A stretch of DNA of 64,000 bases, from positions 1 through 64,000 of the forward strand of contig NZ_MUJY01000148.1 in NCBI RefSeq assembly GCF_002286785.1, written 5' to 3'. Source of the stretch: Pseudomonas sp. PIC25 (GTDB taxonomy: Bacteria > Pseudomonadota > Gammaproteobacteria > Pseudomonadales > Pseudomonadaceae). Numbering within the stretch: the first letter of the stretch is position 1; the number at the start of each line of letters is the position of its first letter. The position numbers were made by a program, and so were the translations under genes. Positions 54,034-64,000 of the stretch are shown here, piece by piece. The notes under the pieces were generated by a model. That model was not told the DNA's origin. It worked only from the letters and a program-made list of their open reading frames with translations, and ran no database searches.

Positions 54034-55418
54034 TGGCGCTGAGCATCTACAACACCCTCAGCAAGACCAAGGATGCCTTCAAGCCGCTGGTGGACAACCA
54101 GGTGCGCATGTATGTCTGTGGCATGACCGTCTATGACTTCTGCCATATCGGCCATGCGCGGGTCATGGTGGCCTTCGACGTGGTCGCCCGCTGGCTGCGC
54201 CATCGTGGTTTTGACCTGACCTACGTGCGTAACATCACCGATATCGACGACAAGATCATCAAGCGTGCCAACGAGAACGGCGAGCCGTTCGAAGCGCTGG
54301 TGGAGCGGATGATCGCTGCCATGCACGAAGACGAGGCCCGTCTGAACGTGCTGCGACCGGACATCGAGCCACGTGCCACGGCCCATATCGTCGGCATGCA
54401 CGAGATGATTCAGACCCTGATCGACAAGGGCTACGCCTACGCGCCCGGCAACGGCGACGTGTACTACCGGGTCGGCAAGTTCGTCGGTTACGGCAAGCTG
54501 TCGCGTAAGAAGATCGAAGACCTGAAGATCGGCGCCCGCATCGAGGTGGACGAGATCAAGGAAGACCCGCTGGACTTCGTGCTCTGGAAGGGCGCCAAAC
54601 CGGGCGAGCCGAGCTGGGATTCGCCCTGGGGCAAGGGGCGTCCGGGCTGGCATATCGAGTGCTCGGTAATGTCCACCTGCTGCCTCGGCGAGACTTTCGA
54701 CATCCATGGCGGCGGGCCGGACCTGGTATTCCCGCATCATGAGAACGAGATCGCCCAGAGCGAGGCGGCCACCGGCAAGTTGTACGCCAACGCTTGGATG
54801 CATGCCGGCGCGGTGCGTGTGGACGGCGAGAAGATGTCCAAATCGCTGGGCAACTTCTTCACGATCCGCGAGGTGCTGGAGAAGTACCATCCCGAGGTGG
54901 TGCGTTACCTGCTGGTTTCCAGCCACTACCGCAGCCCGATTAACTATTCCGAAGACAGCCTCAAGGAAGCCAAGGGGGCTCTGGAGCGTTTCTACCATGC
55001 GCTCAAGGGGCTGCCCCAGACCGAGCCGGTGGGTGGCGATGCGTTCGTCGAGCGCTTTGCCGCGGCGATGGACGATGACTTCAATACGCCGGAAGCCTGC
55101 GCCGTGTTGTTCGAAATGGTCCGCGAGGTGAACCGGCTGCGTGAGGCCGATCCTCAGGCCGCCGCCGCTTTGGCCGCGCGGCTGAAGGCGTTGGCCGGTT
55201 TGCTCGGCGTCCTGCAATTGGAACCCGATGCGTTCCTGCGGGCCGGCGCAGAAGGCAAGGTCGATGCGGCGGAAGTCGAGCGCCTCATCCAGGCCCGTCT
55301 CGATGCCCGTACCGCCAAGAACTGGGCCGAGTCCGACCGTATCCGCGATCAGCTCACCGCCATGGGCGTGGTGCTGGAGGACGGAAAGGGCGGCACTACC
55401 TGGCGGCTGGCTGAATAA
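54033..55418 (+). CDS. cysS: Cysteinyl-tRNA synthetase
   Basis: A 461-residue class I synthetase. [21 protein letters not shown] combines the zinc cysteine and HIGH motif; [20 protein letters not shown] complete the zinc site; KMSKSLGNF is the KMSKS loop. Two ATGs occur (54030 and 54033); the second has the better distance from GGGGG. Coupled to glnS. Confidence 0.96.
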   Translation: MALSIYNTLSKTKDAFKPLVDNQVRMYVCGMTVYDFCHIGHARVMVAFDVVARWLRHRGFDLTYVRNITDIDDKIIKRANENGEPFEALVERMIAAMHEDEARLNVLRPDIEPRATAHIVGMHEMIQTLIDKGYAYAPGNGDVYYRVGKFVGYGKLSRKKIEDLKIGARIEVDEIKEDPLDFVLWKGAKPGEPSWDSPWGKGRPGWHIECSVMSTCCLGETFDIHGGGPDLVFPHHENEIAQSEAATGKLYANAWMHAGAVRVDGEKMSKSLGNFFTIREVLEKYHPEVVRYLLVSSHYRSPINYSEDSLKEAKGALERFYHALKGLPQTEPVGGDAFVERFAAAMDDDFNTPEACAVLFEMVREVNRLREADPQAAAALAARLKALAGLLGVLQLEPDAFLRAGAEGKVDAAEVERLIQARLDARTAKNWAESDRIRDQLTAMGVVLEDGKGGTTWRLAE

Positions 55419-55438
55419 GCCGTCCCGCATGAAAAGAC

Positions 55439-55465
55439 AGGCCGCTTACAGCGGCCTTTCTTTTT
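55439..55465 (+). terminator. Intrinsic terminator of glnS-cysS
   Basis: AGGCCGCT-TAC-AGCGGCCT followed by TTCTTTTT, 20 bases after cysS. Confidence 0.9.
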
Positions 55466-55480
55466 GGGGCTGCCGAGAAA

Positions 55481-55765
55481 TCAAACGAATCGCTGATCGG
55501 CGAAACCGCGCGGCAAGCGCTGTGGACCGGGCAGGGCAGCGAGCCGGTTTGCCCAGGCAGTGCGCCAGTCGTTGGCGACGTGTTCCTTGCTGGCCTTACG
55601 GGCGGCCCGCCGTGCGGCGTTGCGCTCTGCCCGGCGGGCCTCCTTGAATGCCTCGGTGTTACGGCAATTGCGGCATTTCACTTTGGCCAACTGCGATGTG
55701 GATGGCAGGTTATTGCCGTGTCGGCCGCAGGCCAAGTGTCCGGCGACCTTGTAATGAGTAACCAT
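55481..55765 (-). CDS. Small zinc-ribbon-like protein, 94 residues
   Basis: Not assigned. MVTHYKVAGHLACGRHGNNLPSTSQLAKVKCRNCRNT has the H-Y-x-V ... C-G ... T ... V-x-C-x-x-C pattern of small phage- and plasmid-borne zinc-binding proteins. The C-terminal half is Arg/Ala-rich and basic. CAGGAG lies 8 bases upstream. It sits with a broken gene just downstream of cysS, where PAO1 has folD and tRNAs, suggesting a variable or formerly mobile segment. Confidence 0.6.
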   Translation of the reverse strand: MVTHYKVAGHLACGRHGNNLPSTSQLAKVKCRNCRNTEAFKEARRAERNAARRAARKASKEHVANDWRTAWANRLAALPGPQRLPRGFADQRFV

Positions 55766-55807
55766 CGGTCGGTCTCCTGAAGGCGGGATACGGCGCCCAG
55801 AGCAGCG

Positions 55808-56411
55808 CTAGCAGTTGACGCCCTGGATGCTCCCTTCAAGAGATTGGACTTCGCTGGTTGGGCTGCGGTTCGTTGCACACCCTCGCCTCAACTCATCGGC
55901 GGTGCCGGCCGCTGATTCGCGCCAGCGCCTTGGGCGCGCGCCGAGTCTTCCTTTGCGGCGGTACATTGTTGGTGAGAGGAGAGCCAGGGGCATGAGCGGC
56001 TCGTTTCCATAAGCCATGTTCAATGCCGCGTTCAGCTCATCGTCGGTGGGTTGCAACACGGTGACTTGAATCCCCACCGGGAACAGGAAGGCGCCAACCA
56101 CCGAATTATTGCTCTCATCGACGCCCGTCTCCCATGACGATGGCGAAGGCGTAGAGCGGGTTGCCGTCGTCGTCCTGTTGGCTGAGGGCCCAGCGGAGAA
56201 CGCCGTTGGCCCAATAGCGATAGTCGATGAAGGTGTCGGTTTGCGGTACGTCGATACCTTCGAGCATCTGCAGGACTTCGCTTTGAAGAACGTTTGTCCA
56301 AGCGATCGCAATGTTGGCGTTCTGGATGGTGCCGATAGCGGGCGGCGGCGAGGCAGGGTTGGTGGCGAGGGGGGATTCGTCCAGGTTTCTGGCATGAGCA
56401 AGGTTGTGCAC
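55808..56411 (-). pseudogene. Frameshifted gene of unknown function
   Basis: Two minus-strand frames carry parts of one protein. The first, from a GTG at 56411 (GGAG 8 bases upstream), reads VHNLAHARNLDESPLATNPASPP ... YAFAIVMGDGRR and stops at 56115. The next frame continues at once with ETGVDESNNSVVGAFLFPVGIQVTVLQPTDDELNAALNMAYGN ... to 55808. One base lost or gained around 56115-56135 would restore about 200 residues. The family is not recognised. The intact-looking codon use on both sides suggests a recent lesion, or a sequencing error. Confidence 0.6.
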
Positions 56412-56589
56412 GATAGATCTCCGTATCTTCATTGGGTGGCTGGGCGCAATGCTTTGCAGGCGCAAAGCCATCGCGCATGGAGTCTAGTCATGCGGGATTC
56501 CATCGCCATTATCCGAGCCCTCCGTGCGACGCTCGGCGGGTCTCTGCCGCTCATAGCCATTCATGTCAGCGCAGGCGACGCCCTTTTGC

Positions 56590-57027
56590 TCATTTCATCG
56601 GTGGCAACCGCCGCGCTACCGAGGTCTTCTTGACGATGGCGGTGTTGGTCTCGGCGTAGCCGTTGATGCGGTCGAGCAGTTCGTCCAGTTGTTCCATGGA
56701 GCGCACGTGCAGGCGGGCGATAAAGCAGTCTTCGCCGGTGACCTTGTCGCATTCGGTGAATTCGGGGGTGGCCTGGATCAGCCGTTCCACCTCGTGCAGC
56801 TTGCCCGGTAGCGGGCGTACCCGGACGATAGCTTGCAACTGGTAGCCGAAGTGGCGCGGGTCGATTTCCACGGTGTAGCCCTTGAGCACGCCGCGCTCTT
56901 CCAGGCGGCGCAGGCGTTCGGCGACGCTGGGGGAGGAGAGGCCGCTGATCTGCGCCAGCGCCTTGAGGGAGCGGCGGGAGTCTTCCATCAGGGCGGCGAT
57001 CAGGGTTTGGTCGATTTCGTCGGTCAT
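56590..57027 (-). CDS. Lrp/AsnC-family transcriptional regulator
   Basis: A 145-residue protein. The N-terminal helix-turn-helix is ALMEDSRRSLKALAQISGLSSPSVAERLRRLEERGV. The C-terminal RAM effector domain includes IVRVRPLPGKLHEVERLI and FTECDKVTGEDCFIARLHV. Divergent from the EamA transporter across 132 bases, so it probably regulates that gene in response to an amino acid. The stretch 56412-56589 contains no gene. Confidence 0.9.
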   Translation of the reverse strand: MTDEIDQTLIAALMEDSRRSLKALAQISGLSSPSVAERLRRLEERGVLKGYTVEIDPRHFGYQLQAIVRVRPLPGKLHEVERLIQATPEFTECDKVTGEDCFIARLHVRSMEQLDELLDRINGYAETNTAIVKKTSVARRLPPMK

Positions 57028-57159
57028 ATGGAGCCTGTTAGGTAATCGATTGAAAATGCCTCTGTAATAAAGGCGTTTTCCTGTTTCGCCTCAGATTAGC
57101 GCTGGAAGCGGAGATGCGCACATCTGAATAATGAAGGCTCCTGTATCGGAGCTGAAATC

Positions 57160-58065
57160 ATGGATAAAGCACTCAAACGCGGATCGCTGGAGATGGTTGC
57201 AGCGATGCTGATCTCCGGAACTATCGGCTGGTTCGTGCTGGTCTCGGGGCAGGCGGTGGTGGACGTAGTGTTCTGGCGCTGCTTGATCGGCGGCGCCATG
57301 CTGCTGCTGGTGTGCCAAGCGCTCGGTATGCTGCGTGCCGATCTGCTGGGGCGTCGGGTGCTGGCTCTTGCAGTGCTCAGCGGGGTGGCCATCGTCGGCA
57401 ACTGGCTGCTGCTCTTCGCTTCCTATTCCGGCGCATCGATTGCCATCAGTACGGCGGTATACAACGTCCAGCCATTCATGCTGGTCGGGTTGGCAGCGCT
57501 GTTCCTGGGTGAGCGCATTACATCCGTGAAGCTGGCCTGGCTGGGGCTGGCCTTTCTCGGCATGTTGGCAATCGTCAGTGCCCATGGTGGTTCGGCAGAG
57601 GGAGGCGGCAATTATCTGGTGGGCATTGCCTTGGCGCTCGGCGCTGCATTTCTGTACGCCGTTGCGGCGTTGATCGTGAAACAACTGAGCGGCACGCCAC
57701 CCCACCTGATCGCACTGATCCAGCTCATTACCGGCAGCCTGATGCTGGCGCCACTGGCCAGCTTCGAGCTGCCGCAGCAGTCTGCCGCCTGGGCCAGCCT
57801 GCTCACGCTGGGTATTCTGCATACCGGCGTGATGTACCTGCTGCTCTACGACGCGATCCAGAAACTGCCGACTGCACTGACGGGCGCACTGTCGTTCGTC
57901 TATCCGATCGCGGCGATCTTCGTCGACTGGCTGGCCTTCGGTCACCGATTGAGCCTGCTGCAGTGGCTGGGCGTGGCGGCCATCCTGCTGGCGGTAGCCG
58001 GCATGCAACAAGGCTGGAAAATCACCGGCTGGTTTTCGCCGAAGCCCGGTCAGGCTGGGTTATAA
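57160..58065 (+). CDS. EamA-family (DMT) transporter
   Basis: A 301-residue membrane protein with ten predicted helices in two EamA repeats (SGTIGWFVLVSGQAVVDVVFWRC; TALTGALSFVYPIAAIFVDWL). Such proteins export amino acids or metabolites. GGAG lies 8 bases before the ATG. Paired with the divergent Lrp-type regulator. Converges with the sigma-54 activator gene 8 bases away, without a terminator. Confidence 0.88.
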   Translation: MDKALKRGSLEMVAAMLISGTIGWFVLVSGQAVVDVVFWRCLIGGAMLLLVCQALGMLRADLLGRRVLALAVLSGVAIVGNWLLLFASYSGASIAISTAVYNVQPFMLVGLAALFLGERITSVKLAWLGLAFLGMLAIVSAHGGSAEGGGNYLVGIALALGAAFLYAVAALIVKQLSGTPPHLIALIQLITGSLMLAPLASFELPQQSAAWASLLTLGILHTGVMYLLLYDAIQKLPTALTGALSFVYPIAAIFVDWLAFGHRLSLLQWLGVAAILLAVAGMQQGWKITGWFSPKPGQAGL

Positions 58066-58072
58066 GATGTGA

Positions 58073-59917
58073 TCAGACCTTCAGTCCCTGCTCCCGGAGC
58101 CGCTTGTACAGCGTGTTGCGGCTCACACCAAGGCTGCGGGCCAGATAGGAAACATTGCCGCCGCAGGCATGGTATTGACTGATCAGATCGGTGCCGGCTG
58201 AGCTGGGACATTCGTTCGTCGGCAATGCCGTGACCTGGTTTACTTCCAAGTCGGCGAAAAAGTCGTCTGGCAAGTGCTCGGGGCGGATCGGTTGGTCATC
58301 GGCCATGGCCAGCGCCACCTGGATCACGCTGCTCAACTGGCGGAGGTTGCCAGGCCAGGGGTGGCGCTGGAACAGCTCGAGCACTTCGCGGCTCAGGCCC
58401 GCCCATTGCTGGGGTTCGCGATAGTAGTCCCAGACCCGCTGGAACAGCGCCGCCTTGTCGCTGCGTTCGCGTAGGGGGGGCAATTCGAGGTTGAGGCCGC
58501 TGACGCGGTAGTAGAGGTCCTGGCGGAACAGTCCCGCCTCCACGTCCTGGCGGAGAAGACGGTTGGTGGCGGACATCAGGCGGATATTCACCGGATAGGG
58601 CTCGCCGCCACCCAGCGGCTGCACGCTGCGTTCCTGCAGGACCCGCAGTAGCCGGGCCTGTACGTTCAGTGGCATGTCGCCAATCTCGTCGAGGAACAGG
58701 GTGCCTTTGTCGGCCTTGCGGATCAGCCCGGTGCTGCCTTTTTGATTGGCCCCCGTGAATGCTCCCTTTTCGTAGCCGAACAGCTCCGACTCCACCAGCT
58801 CCGCTGGAATGGCTGCGCAGTTCACTGCGATGAAGGGCTGTTCCGCTCGCGAGCTGGCCTGGTGTAGTGCCTTGACAAAGACCTCCTTTCCGACTCCCGT
58901 TTCGCCATGGACGAGGATGGGAATGTCCTTTTCCAGGATTCGTTGGGCTTGCCGGACGGCCTTGTCCACCCGTGGATCGCCGAGGTTGATCGAGTCGAGG
59001 GTAAAGCCTTCCTGCTTCTTCGTGCCAATAGGCTGGAGACGGAAGTCGCGTGCCTGGATGCGTGGTTTCTGCGGGCGCTTGAGCAGGCCTTGGAATCGGT
59101 AGCGGCCGGCGGCGCGCAGAGGGAAGGGCTGACCTTCCGGTTGGTCGAGGAGCTGTTGCAGCGGTATGTCGAACAGGCTTTCCAACCTTACGCGTGCCAG
59201 CCCTACGCCAAGCAGGCTGTCCGCCCGGCGGTTGGCGGAAACCACGAGGCCATCCTCATCGAACATCAGCAGGCCGGACCACTGGCTGTCCAGGTTGTCG
59301 TGGCTGGTGTTGAAGGTGAGCTGGAAATACTGGTCCCGGAACAGGTTGAGGATCAGCCGGTTCTCCACCGACTGGCTCATCATCTTGACCATTCCCAGGG
59401 TATGGGTGGGCGGCAGATAGCTGTCGCTGGAGACATCGAGCACGCCGATCATCTGGCGCTGCGCATCGAAGATCGGCGAGGCGGAGCCGGTCATGAACCG
59501 ATTGGCCTTGAGGAAGTGCTCGTCACGCTGGATATGCACGGCCTGTCCGCACGCCAGGGCGGTGCCGATGGCATTGGTGCCGGTCTGGCGCTCGAGCCAG
59601 CCGGCGCCGGCCTCGAAGCCGGGCGCGTAGGCAGGCTCGACGAAGCGCCGGTCGCCCCAGGATTGCAGCAGCTGCCCCTGGTTGTCGGCCAGGAGGATGA
59701 GGCAGTTGGAGTTGGCGAGGATGTTTTCGTAGTAGGGCAGGACTTCCTGGTGAGTGGTCTGCACCAGGGCGCGATGGCTTTCCTGCAGCGCCGATACCTC
59801 CCCTTGGGGAGGGCGCCCGAAGCTCGGGGGCGTCTGGTGGGTCAGGCCGTAGTCGCGACAGCGATTCCAGGAGTCGCGAATGATGGTGTCATGCAGCAGC
59901 TGGGCAGGTTCGGCCAT
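58073..59917 (-). CDS. Sigma-54-dependent activator, AcoR-like (GAF - AAA+ - Fis HTH)
   Basis: A 614-residue enhancer-binding protein. Residues about 65-195 form a GAF-type sensor (WLERQTGTNAIGTALACGQAVHI, typical of AcoR), followed by a PAS-like segment (GLLMFDEDGLVVSANRRAD). The AAA+ domain has Walker A GETGVGKE (338-345) and an intact GAFTGA loop (385-390), needed to engage sigma-54. The C-terminal Fis helix is GGNVSYLARSLGVSRNTLYKRL. It is divergent from an ABC importer operon with a sigma-54 promoter, its probable target. Effector unknown; AcoR itself responds to acetoin. Confidence 0.9.
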   Translation of the reverse strand: MAEPAQLLHDTIIRDSWNRCRDYGLTHQTPPSFGRPPQGEVSALQESHRALVQTTHQEVLPYYENILANSNCLILLADNQGQLLQSWGDRRFVEPAYAPGFEAGAGWLERQTGTNAIGTALACGQAVHIQRDEHFLKANRFMTGSASPIFDAQRQMIGVLDVSSDSYLPPTHTLGMVKMMSQSVENRLILNLFRDQYFQLTFNTSHDNLDSQWSGLLMFDEDGLVVSANRRADSLLGVGLARVRLESLFDIPLQQLLDQPEGQPFPLRAAGRYRFQGLLKRPQKPRIQARDFRLQPIGTKKQEGFTLDSINLGDPRVDKAVRQAQRILEKDIPILVHGETGVGKEVFVKALHQASSRAEQPFIAVNCAAIPAELVESELFGYEKGAFTGANQKGSTGLIRKADKGTLFLDEIGDMPLNVQARLLRVLQERSVQPLGGGEPYPVNIRLMSATNRLLRQDVEAGLFRQDLYYRVSGLNLELPPLRERSDKAALFQRVWDYYREPQQWAGLSREVLELFQRHPWPGNLRQLSSVIQVALAMADDQPIRPEHLPDDFFADLEVNQVTALPTNECPSSAGTDLISQYHACGGNVSYLARSLGVSRNTLYKRLREQGLKV

Positions 59918-59986
59918 GTGGGTCAGTCCCGTCGGCGTTTCTTGTTTTTATGGGCGCTCGAGCACCTCGGCTGGGTTAGACAGTGT

Positions 59987-60046
59987 TGTTCATGACTGTT
60001 CAATGTCAATGATCAAAGTGTTCAGTTGTTCACGCGAAAATGTTCA
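59987..60046. promoter_or_regulatory. Cluster of five TGTTCA repeats, candidate activator binding region
   Basis: TGTTCA occurs at 59987, 59997, 60019, 60027 and 60041, all in the same orientation, about 100-185 bases upstream of the sigma-54 promoter's start point. This is the expected place for enhancer sites of the divergent activator. Confidence 0.65.
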
Positions 60047-60143
60047 TTCCCGCTATATCGCCTCGGCATCGAACCCCTTTATCTGCTTGTTAACCCTTTT
60101 AAATTCAATCATTTAGTTTCTATTTTCGAAAGCGAACAAGCCT

Positions 60144-60158
60144 TGGCACGAAAGTCGC
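60144..60158 (+). promoter_or_regulatory. Sigma-54 promoter of the ABC importer operon
   Basis: TGGCACGAAAGTCGC has GG and GC 10 bases apart and a consensus TGGCACG -24 half. Predicted start is about 60170, 45 bases before the first gene. Confidence 0.78.
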
Positions 60159-60214
60159 CTTATCGACTGAACAGCCCAAGCGCTGTGCAGGCTAAACAAT
60201 GATAAGGACAGGCC

Positions 60215-61309
60215 ATGTCGTTAACGCTGGAGCATGTCAGCCGCATCGTCGATAACCAGATCTATATCGAGGATGCCTGCCTGAGCTTCGAGCCGGGCTC
60301 TTTCAATGTGCTGGTCGGGCGCACCCTGGCCGGCAAGACTTCCCTGATGCGCCTCATGGCCGGACTGGACAAGCCCACCAGCGGACGCATCCTGATGAAC
60401 GGTGCGGACGTTACCGGTGTGCCGGTGCGGCACCGCAACGTCTCCATGGTCTACCAGCAGTTCATCAACTATCCGACCATGACGGTGTTCGAGAACATCG
60501 CCTCGCCGCTGCGTCAGGCTGGGATGGATAAGGCGACGATCGAGCGCAAGGTGCGTGAAACCGCCGAGATGCTGCATATCGAGTCCTTCCTGGGTCGCTA
60601 CCCGCTGGAACTGTCCGGGGGCCAGCAGCAACGCACGGCGATGGCGCGTGCATTGGTCAAGGATGCCGATCTGATTCTTTTCGACGAGCCGCTGGTCAAT
60701 CTGGATTACAAGCTGCGCGAAGAGCTTCGCCAGGAGATGCGTGAGCTGTTCAAGGCGCGTCGGACCATTGCGGTGTATGCCACCACCGAGCCCAACGAGG
60801 CGCTGGCCCTGGGCGGGACCACGACCATTCTTCACGAGGGACGGGTGATCCAGAGTGGCAAGACCGCCGATGTCTACCACCGGCCCCAGCAGATACTGGC
60901 GGCGGAGCTGTTCTCCGAGCCCCCGATCAACCTGATGCACGGGCGCATCGCCGACAACGAAGTCAGTTTCGAGGACTGCCTGCACTTTCCGCTGAACCCG
61001 GATCTGCGAGGCATCGGCGAAGGGGAATACCGCTTCGGCCTGAGGCCCAGCCACATTGGCCTGGTGCCGTCCAACGATGACGATCTGGAGCTGGCGGTTA
61101 CGGTGGAGCTGGCCGAAATCAGCGGATCGGAGACTTTTCTTCACGTGCGCAACGAGCACTTCACGCTGGTCCTGCACCTGCAGGGAGTTCATGAATACGA
61201 CGTGGATGCGCCGATCCGCATCTACATCCCGACTCACAAGTTATTCGTTTTCGAGCCGGCCGGCCGGCTGGTGCAGGCGCCGAGTCGACGCGTCCTGGGG
61301 GGGATCTGA
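60215..61309 (+). CDS. ABC transporter ATP-binding protein 1 (GlpS-like)
   Basis: A 364-residue ATPase of the CUT1/MalK type with a C-terminal TOBE-like domain. Walker A is GRTLAGKT (35-42), the signature LSGGQQQR (133-140) is perfect and Walker B is LILFDEP (153-159). The H-loop reads YATTEP, so the usual histidine is threonine 191. The order ATPase-ATPase-permease-permease matches the rhizobial glycerol importer glpSTPQ as I recall it. AAGGA precedes the ATG. First gene of the operon. Confidence 0.88.
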   Translation: MSLTLEHVSRIVDNQIYIEDACLSFEPGSFNVLVGRTLAGKTSLMRLMAGLDKPTSGRILMNGADVTGVPVRHRNVSMVYQQFINYPTMTVFENIASPLRQAGMDKATIERKVRETAEMLHIESFLGRYPLELSGGQQQRTAMARALVKDADLILFDEPLVNLDYKLREELRQEMRELFKARRTIAVYATTEPNEALALGGTTTILHEGRVIQSGKTADVYHRPQQILAAELFSEPPINLMHGRIADNEVSFEDCLHFPLNPDLRGIGEGEYRFGLRPSHIGLVPSNDDDLELAVTVELAEISGSETFLHVRNEHFTLVLHLQGVHEYDVDAPIRIYIPTHKLFVFEPAGRLVQAPSRRVLGGI

Positions 61310-62403
61310 ATGGCCGAGATTCGATTGCAGAACCTGGCGCACAGCTACAGCGCCCGGCCTTCCGGCCCGGAAGACTATGCGATCCGCGCGATGACGCATA
61401 TCTGGGAGCAGGGTGGCGCCTATGCGCTGCTGGGGCCCTCGGGCTGCGGAAAATCGACGTTGCTGAACATCATTTCGGGGCTGCTCAGCCCGTCCGAAGG
61501 GCAGGTGCTGTTCGATGGGAAGGAGGTCAATCACCTCACTCCGGAGAAGCGCAACATCGCCCAGGTTTTCCAGTTCCCGGTGATCTACGACACCATGACG
61601 GTATACGACAACCTGGCCTTCCCGCTGCGTAACCAAGGGCTTCCCGAGGGGCGGATACAGAGCAAGGTGCATGAGATCGCCGAGGTACTCGACCTTCATC
61701 CTTTGCTGAAGAGAAAAGCGCGCAACCTCACCGCGGACGAAAAGCAGAAGGTCTCCATGGGGCGCGGGCTGGTTCGTGACGACGTATCGGCGATTCTGTT
61801 CGACGAGCCGCTGACGGTGATCGACCCGCACCTGAAGTGGAAGCTGCGGCGCAAGCTCAAGCAAATCCACGAGCAGTTCAACATCACCATGGTCTATGTC
61901 ACCCACGATCAGTTGGAGGCCTCTACCTTCGCCGACAAGATCGCGGTGATGTACGGCGGCCAGATCGTCCAGTTCGGTACACCGCGGGAGCTGTTCGAAC
62001 GACCCACCCATACCTTCGTCGGCTTCTTCATCGGCAGTCCGGGGATGAACCTGTTCGAGGTGCGTCGAGAGGCGGACGGCGTGCGTTTCGGCGCCATTCA
62101 TCTGCCTTTGCCGGAGGCGCTTCAGCGCCGCCTGGACGGTATGCAGTACGAAAATCTCAAGGTGGGTATCCGGCCGGAGTTCGTACATGTCTGGGACGCG
62201 CCCTATGCCGAGGCGATGCAGGCTGAGGTCATGCACGTCGAGGATCTCGGTACCTACAAGATTCTGACCCTGCGCCTGGAAGGCCAGACGCTCAAGGCGC
62301 GCCTGCAGGAGGACCGCCCCGTTCCGCAGGGGCAGGCCTACATCAGTTTCCCGTCGCAGTGGCTGATGCTCTATGCCGATGAATTCCTGGTGGAGGCGGG
62401 CGC

Positions 62404-62407
<4 letters not shown>
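61310..62407 (+). CDS. ABC transporter ATP-binding protein 2 (GlpT-like)
   Basis: A 365-residue ATPase starting directly after the previous stop. Walker A GPSGCGKST (42-50), Walker B AILFDEP (161-167) and the H-loop histidine 199 in VTHDQLEA are intact, but the signature position reads LTADEKQKV (140-148) in place of LSGGQ. The C-terminal regulatory domain is of the MalK type. The defect is the mirror image of that in the first ATPase. Overlaps the permease gene by four bases. Confidence 0.88.
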
Positions 62408-63270
<863 letters not shown>

Positions 63271-63279
63271 GGACCGACC

Positions 63280-64000
63280 ATGAATCTGCGCAAGCTTGTC
63301 GTGCTGGTGCTCTATGTGGTGTTTCTGCTCGTGCCGATCTACTGGCTGCTGAACATGTCGTTCAAGAGCAACACCGAAATCCTCGGTGGGCTGAGCCTCT
63401 GGCCGCACGAATTCACCCTGCGCAACTACCGGGTGATCTTCACGGACCCGAGCTGGTACGAGGGGTATCTCAACTCGCTCTATTACGTCTGCCTGAATAC
63501 GTTGATCTCGCTGACGGTGGCGCTGCCGGCGGCGTATGCGTTCTCGCGCTATCGTTTCCTCGGCGACAAGCACCTGTTCTTCTGGTTGCTGACCAATCGC
63601 ATGGCGCCGCCGGCGGTATTCCTGCTGCCGTTCTTCCAGTTGTATTCGTCGATCGGCCTGTTCGATACCCATATCGCGGTCGCCCTGGCGCACTGCCTGT
63701 TCAACGTGCCGTTGGCGGTATGGATTCTCGAAGGGTTCATGTCCGGCGTGCCGAAGGAGATCGACGAGACGGCATACATCGACGGGTACAGCTTTCCGAA
63801 GTTCTTCGTGAAGATTTTCATTCCTCTGATTGGTTCGGGGATCGGCGTCACCGCGTTCTTCTGCTTCATGTTCAGTTGGGTTGAGCTATTGCTGGCGCGC
63901 ACCCTGACCTCGGTGAACGCAAAGCCGATCGTCGCGGTGATGACCCGTACCGTTTCCGCATCCGGCATCGACTGGGGCGTGCTGGCGGCCGCGGGGGTGT
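63280..64000 (+). CDS. ABC transporter permease 2 (GlpQ-like), 3' truncated by the window end
   Basis: The frame opens at ATG 63280, nine bases after the previous stop, with GAGGACC upstream, and is still open at 64000 (240 codons). It starts MNLRKLVVLVLYVVFLLVPIYWLLNMSFKSN, typical of the second CUT1 permease. It carries the EAA loop as EIDETAYIDGYSFPKFFVKIFIPL. The solute-binding gene should lie beyond the window. Confidence 0.88.
   Translation, partial: MNLRKLVVLVLYVVFLLVPIYWLLNMSFKSNTEILGGLSLWPHEFTLRNYRVIFTDPSWYEGYLNSLYYVCLNTLISLTVALPAAYAFSRYRFLGDKHLFFWLLTNRMAPPAVFLLPFFQLYSSIGLFDTHIAVALAHCLFNVPLAVWILEGFMSGVPKEIDETAYIDGYSFPKFFVKIFIPLIGSGIGVTAFFCFMFSWVELLLARTLTSVNAKPIVAVMTRTVSASGIDWGVLAAAGV

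Noticed and set aside
53946-55430. 494-codon open frame on the minus strand
   Set aside because: Antisense to cysS, whose motifs are complete.
59880-60116. Plus-strand frame over the activator start and upstream region
   Set aside because: Crosses the TGTTCA repeat region, has no ribosome site and no protein-like sequence.
60190-60214. Possible Crc/Hfq A-rich site before the importer operon
   Set aside because: AAACAATGATAAGG is near the ribosome site but does not fit AAnAAnAA closely enough.

Overview
The window looks like chromosome of a high-GC gammaproteobacterium, most likely a Pseudomonas of the P. aeruginosa lineage. The gene order ppsR/ppsA - esterase - rraA - cmaX/crfX/cmpX/sigX/oprF - cobA - nitrate assimilation - acnB - DUF1289 - usp - miaE - lpxH - ppiB - glnS - cysS matches, from memory, the PA1769-PA1795 stretch of P. 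aeruginosa PAO1. The species cannot be fixed from this window. No tRNA, rRNA, CRISPR array or complete insertion sequence was seen.

Layout. 1-4.7 kb: tail of an RTX-type protein, a PrpD-like dehydratase, a LysR regulator, and a GNAT acetyltransferase coupled to an MFS transporter. 4.75-11.9 kb: divergent ppsR and ppsA, an alpha/beta hydrolase, an SDR oxidoreductase, rraA and the CorA-like cmaX. 11.9-18.4 kb: a six-gene operon (KamA-like radical SAM enzyme, HisC-like aminotransferase, AzlC/AzlD exporter, CtBP-like dehydrogenase, methyltransferase) with a divergent MocR regulator. It splits cmaX from crfX-cmpX-sigX-oprF, which are adjacent in PAO1, and is the most novel-looking system here.

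21.6-43.9 kb: nitrate assimilation. It holds nirB-nirD-nasC-cobA, a NasA-type MFS transporter with a PP2C/kinase gene, an NrtABC-type ABC importer and the NasS/NasT sensor-antiterminator pair. Interspersed are eptA, two PL7 alginate lyases, alaC and two small unknowns. Each of the four nitrate transcription units begins with the same module: a sigma-54 -24/-12 promoter, a hairpin with a six-base A1/G4 loop (the ANTAR-protein target), and an intrinsic terminator before the first gene. I read this as one NtrC/RpoN plus NasT antitermination regulon that includes nasST itself.

44-55.4 kb: a small lipoprotein, acnB, DUF1289, a tandem universal stress protein behind a perfect Anr/FNR box, miaE, an SPFH protein, lpxH, ppiB, glnS and cysS. 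55.4-64 kb: a zinc-ribbon-like small protein, a frameshifted pseudogene, an Lrp/EamA divergent pair, and a sigma-54 activator divergent from a GlpSTPQ-like ABC importer operon that runs off the end. The importer operon has its own sigma-54 promoter and five TGTTCA repeats upstream. Its two ATPases carry complementary defects, which suggests a heterodimer with one normal and one degenerate ATP site. Two palindromic elements of about 140 bp (22.4 and 47.1 kb) look like MITEs.
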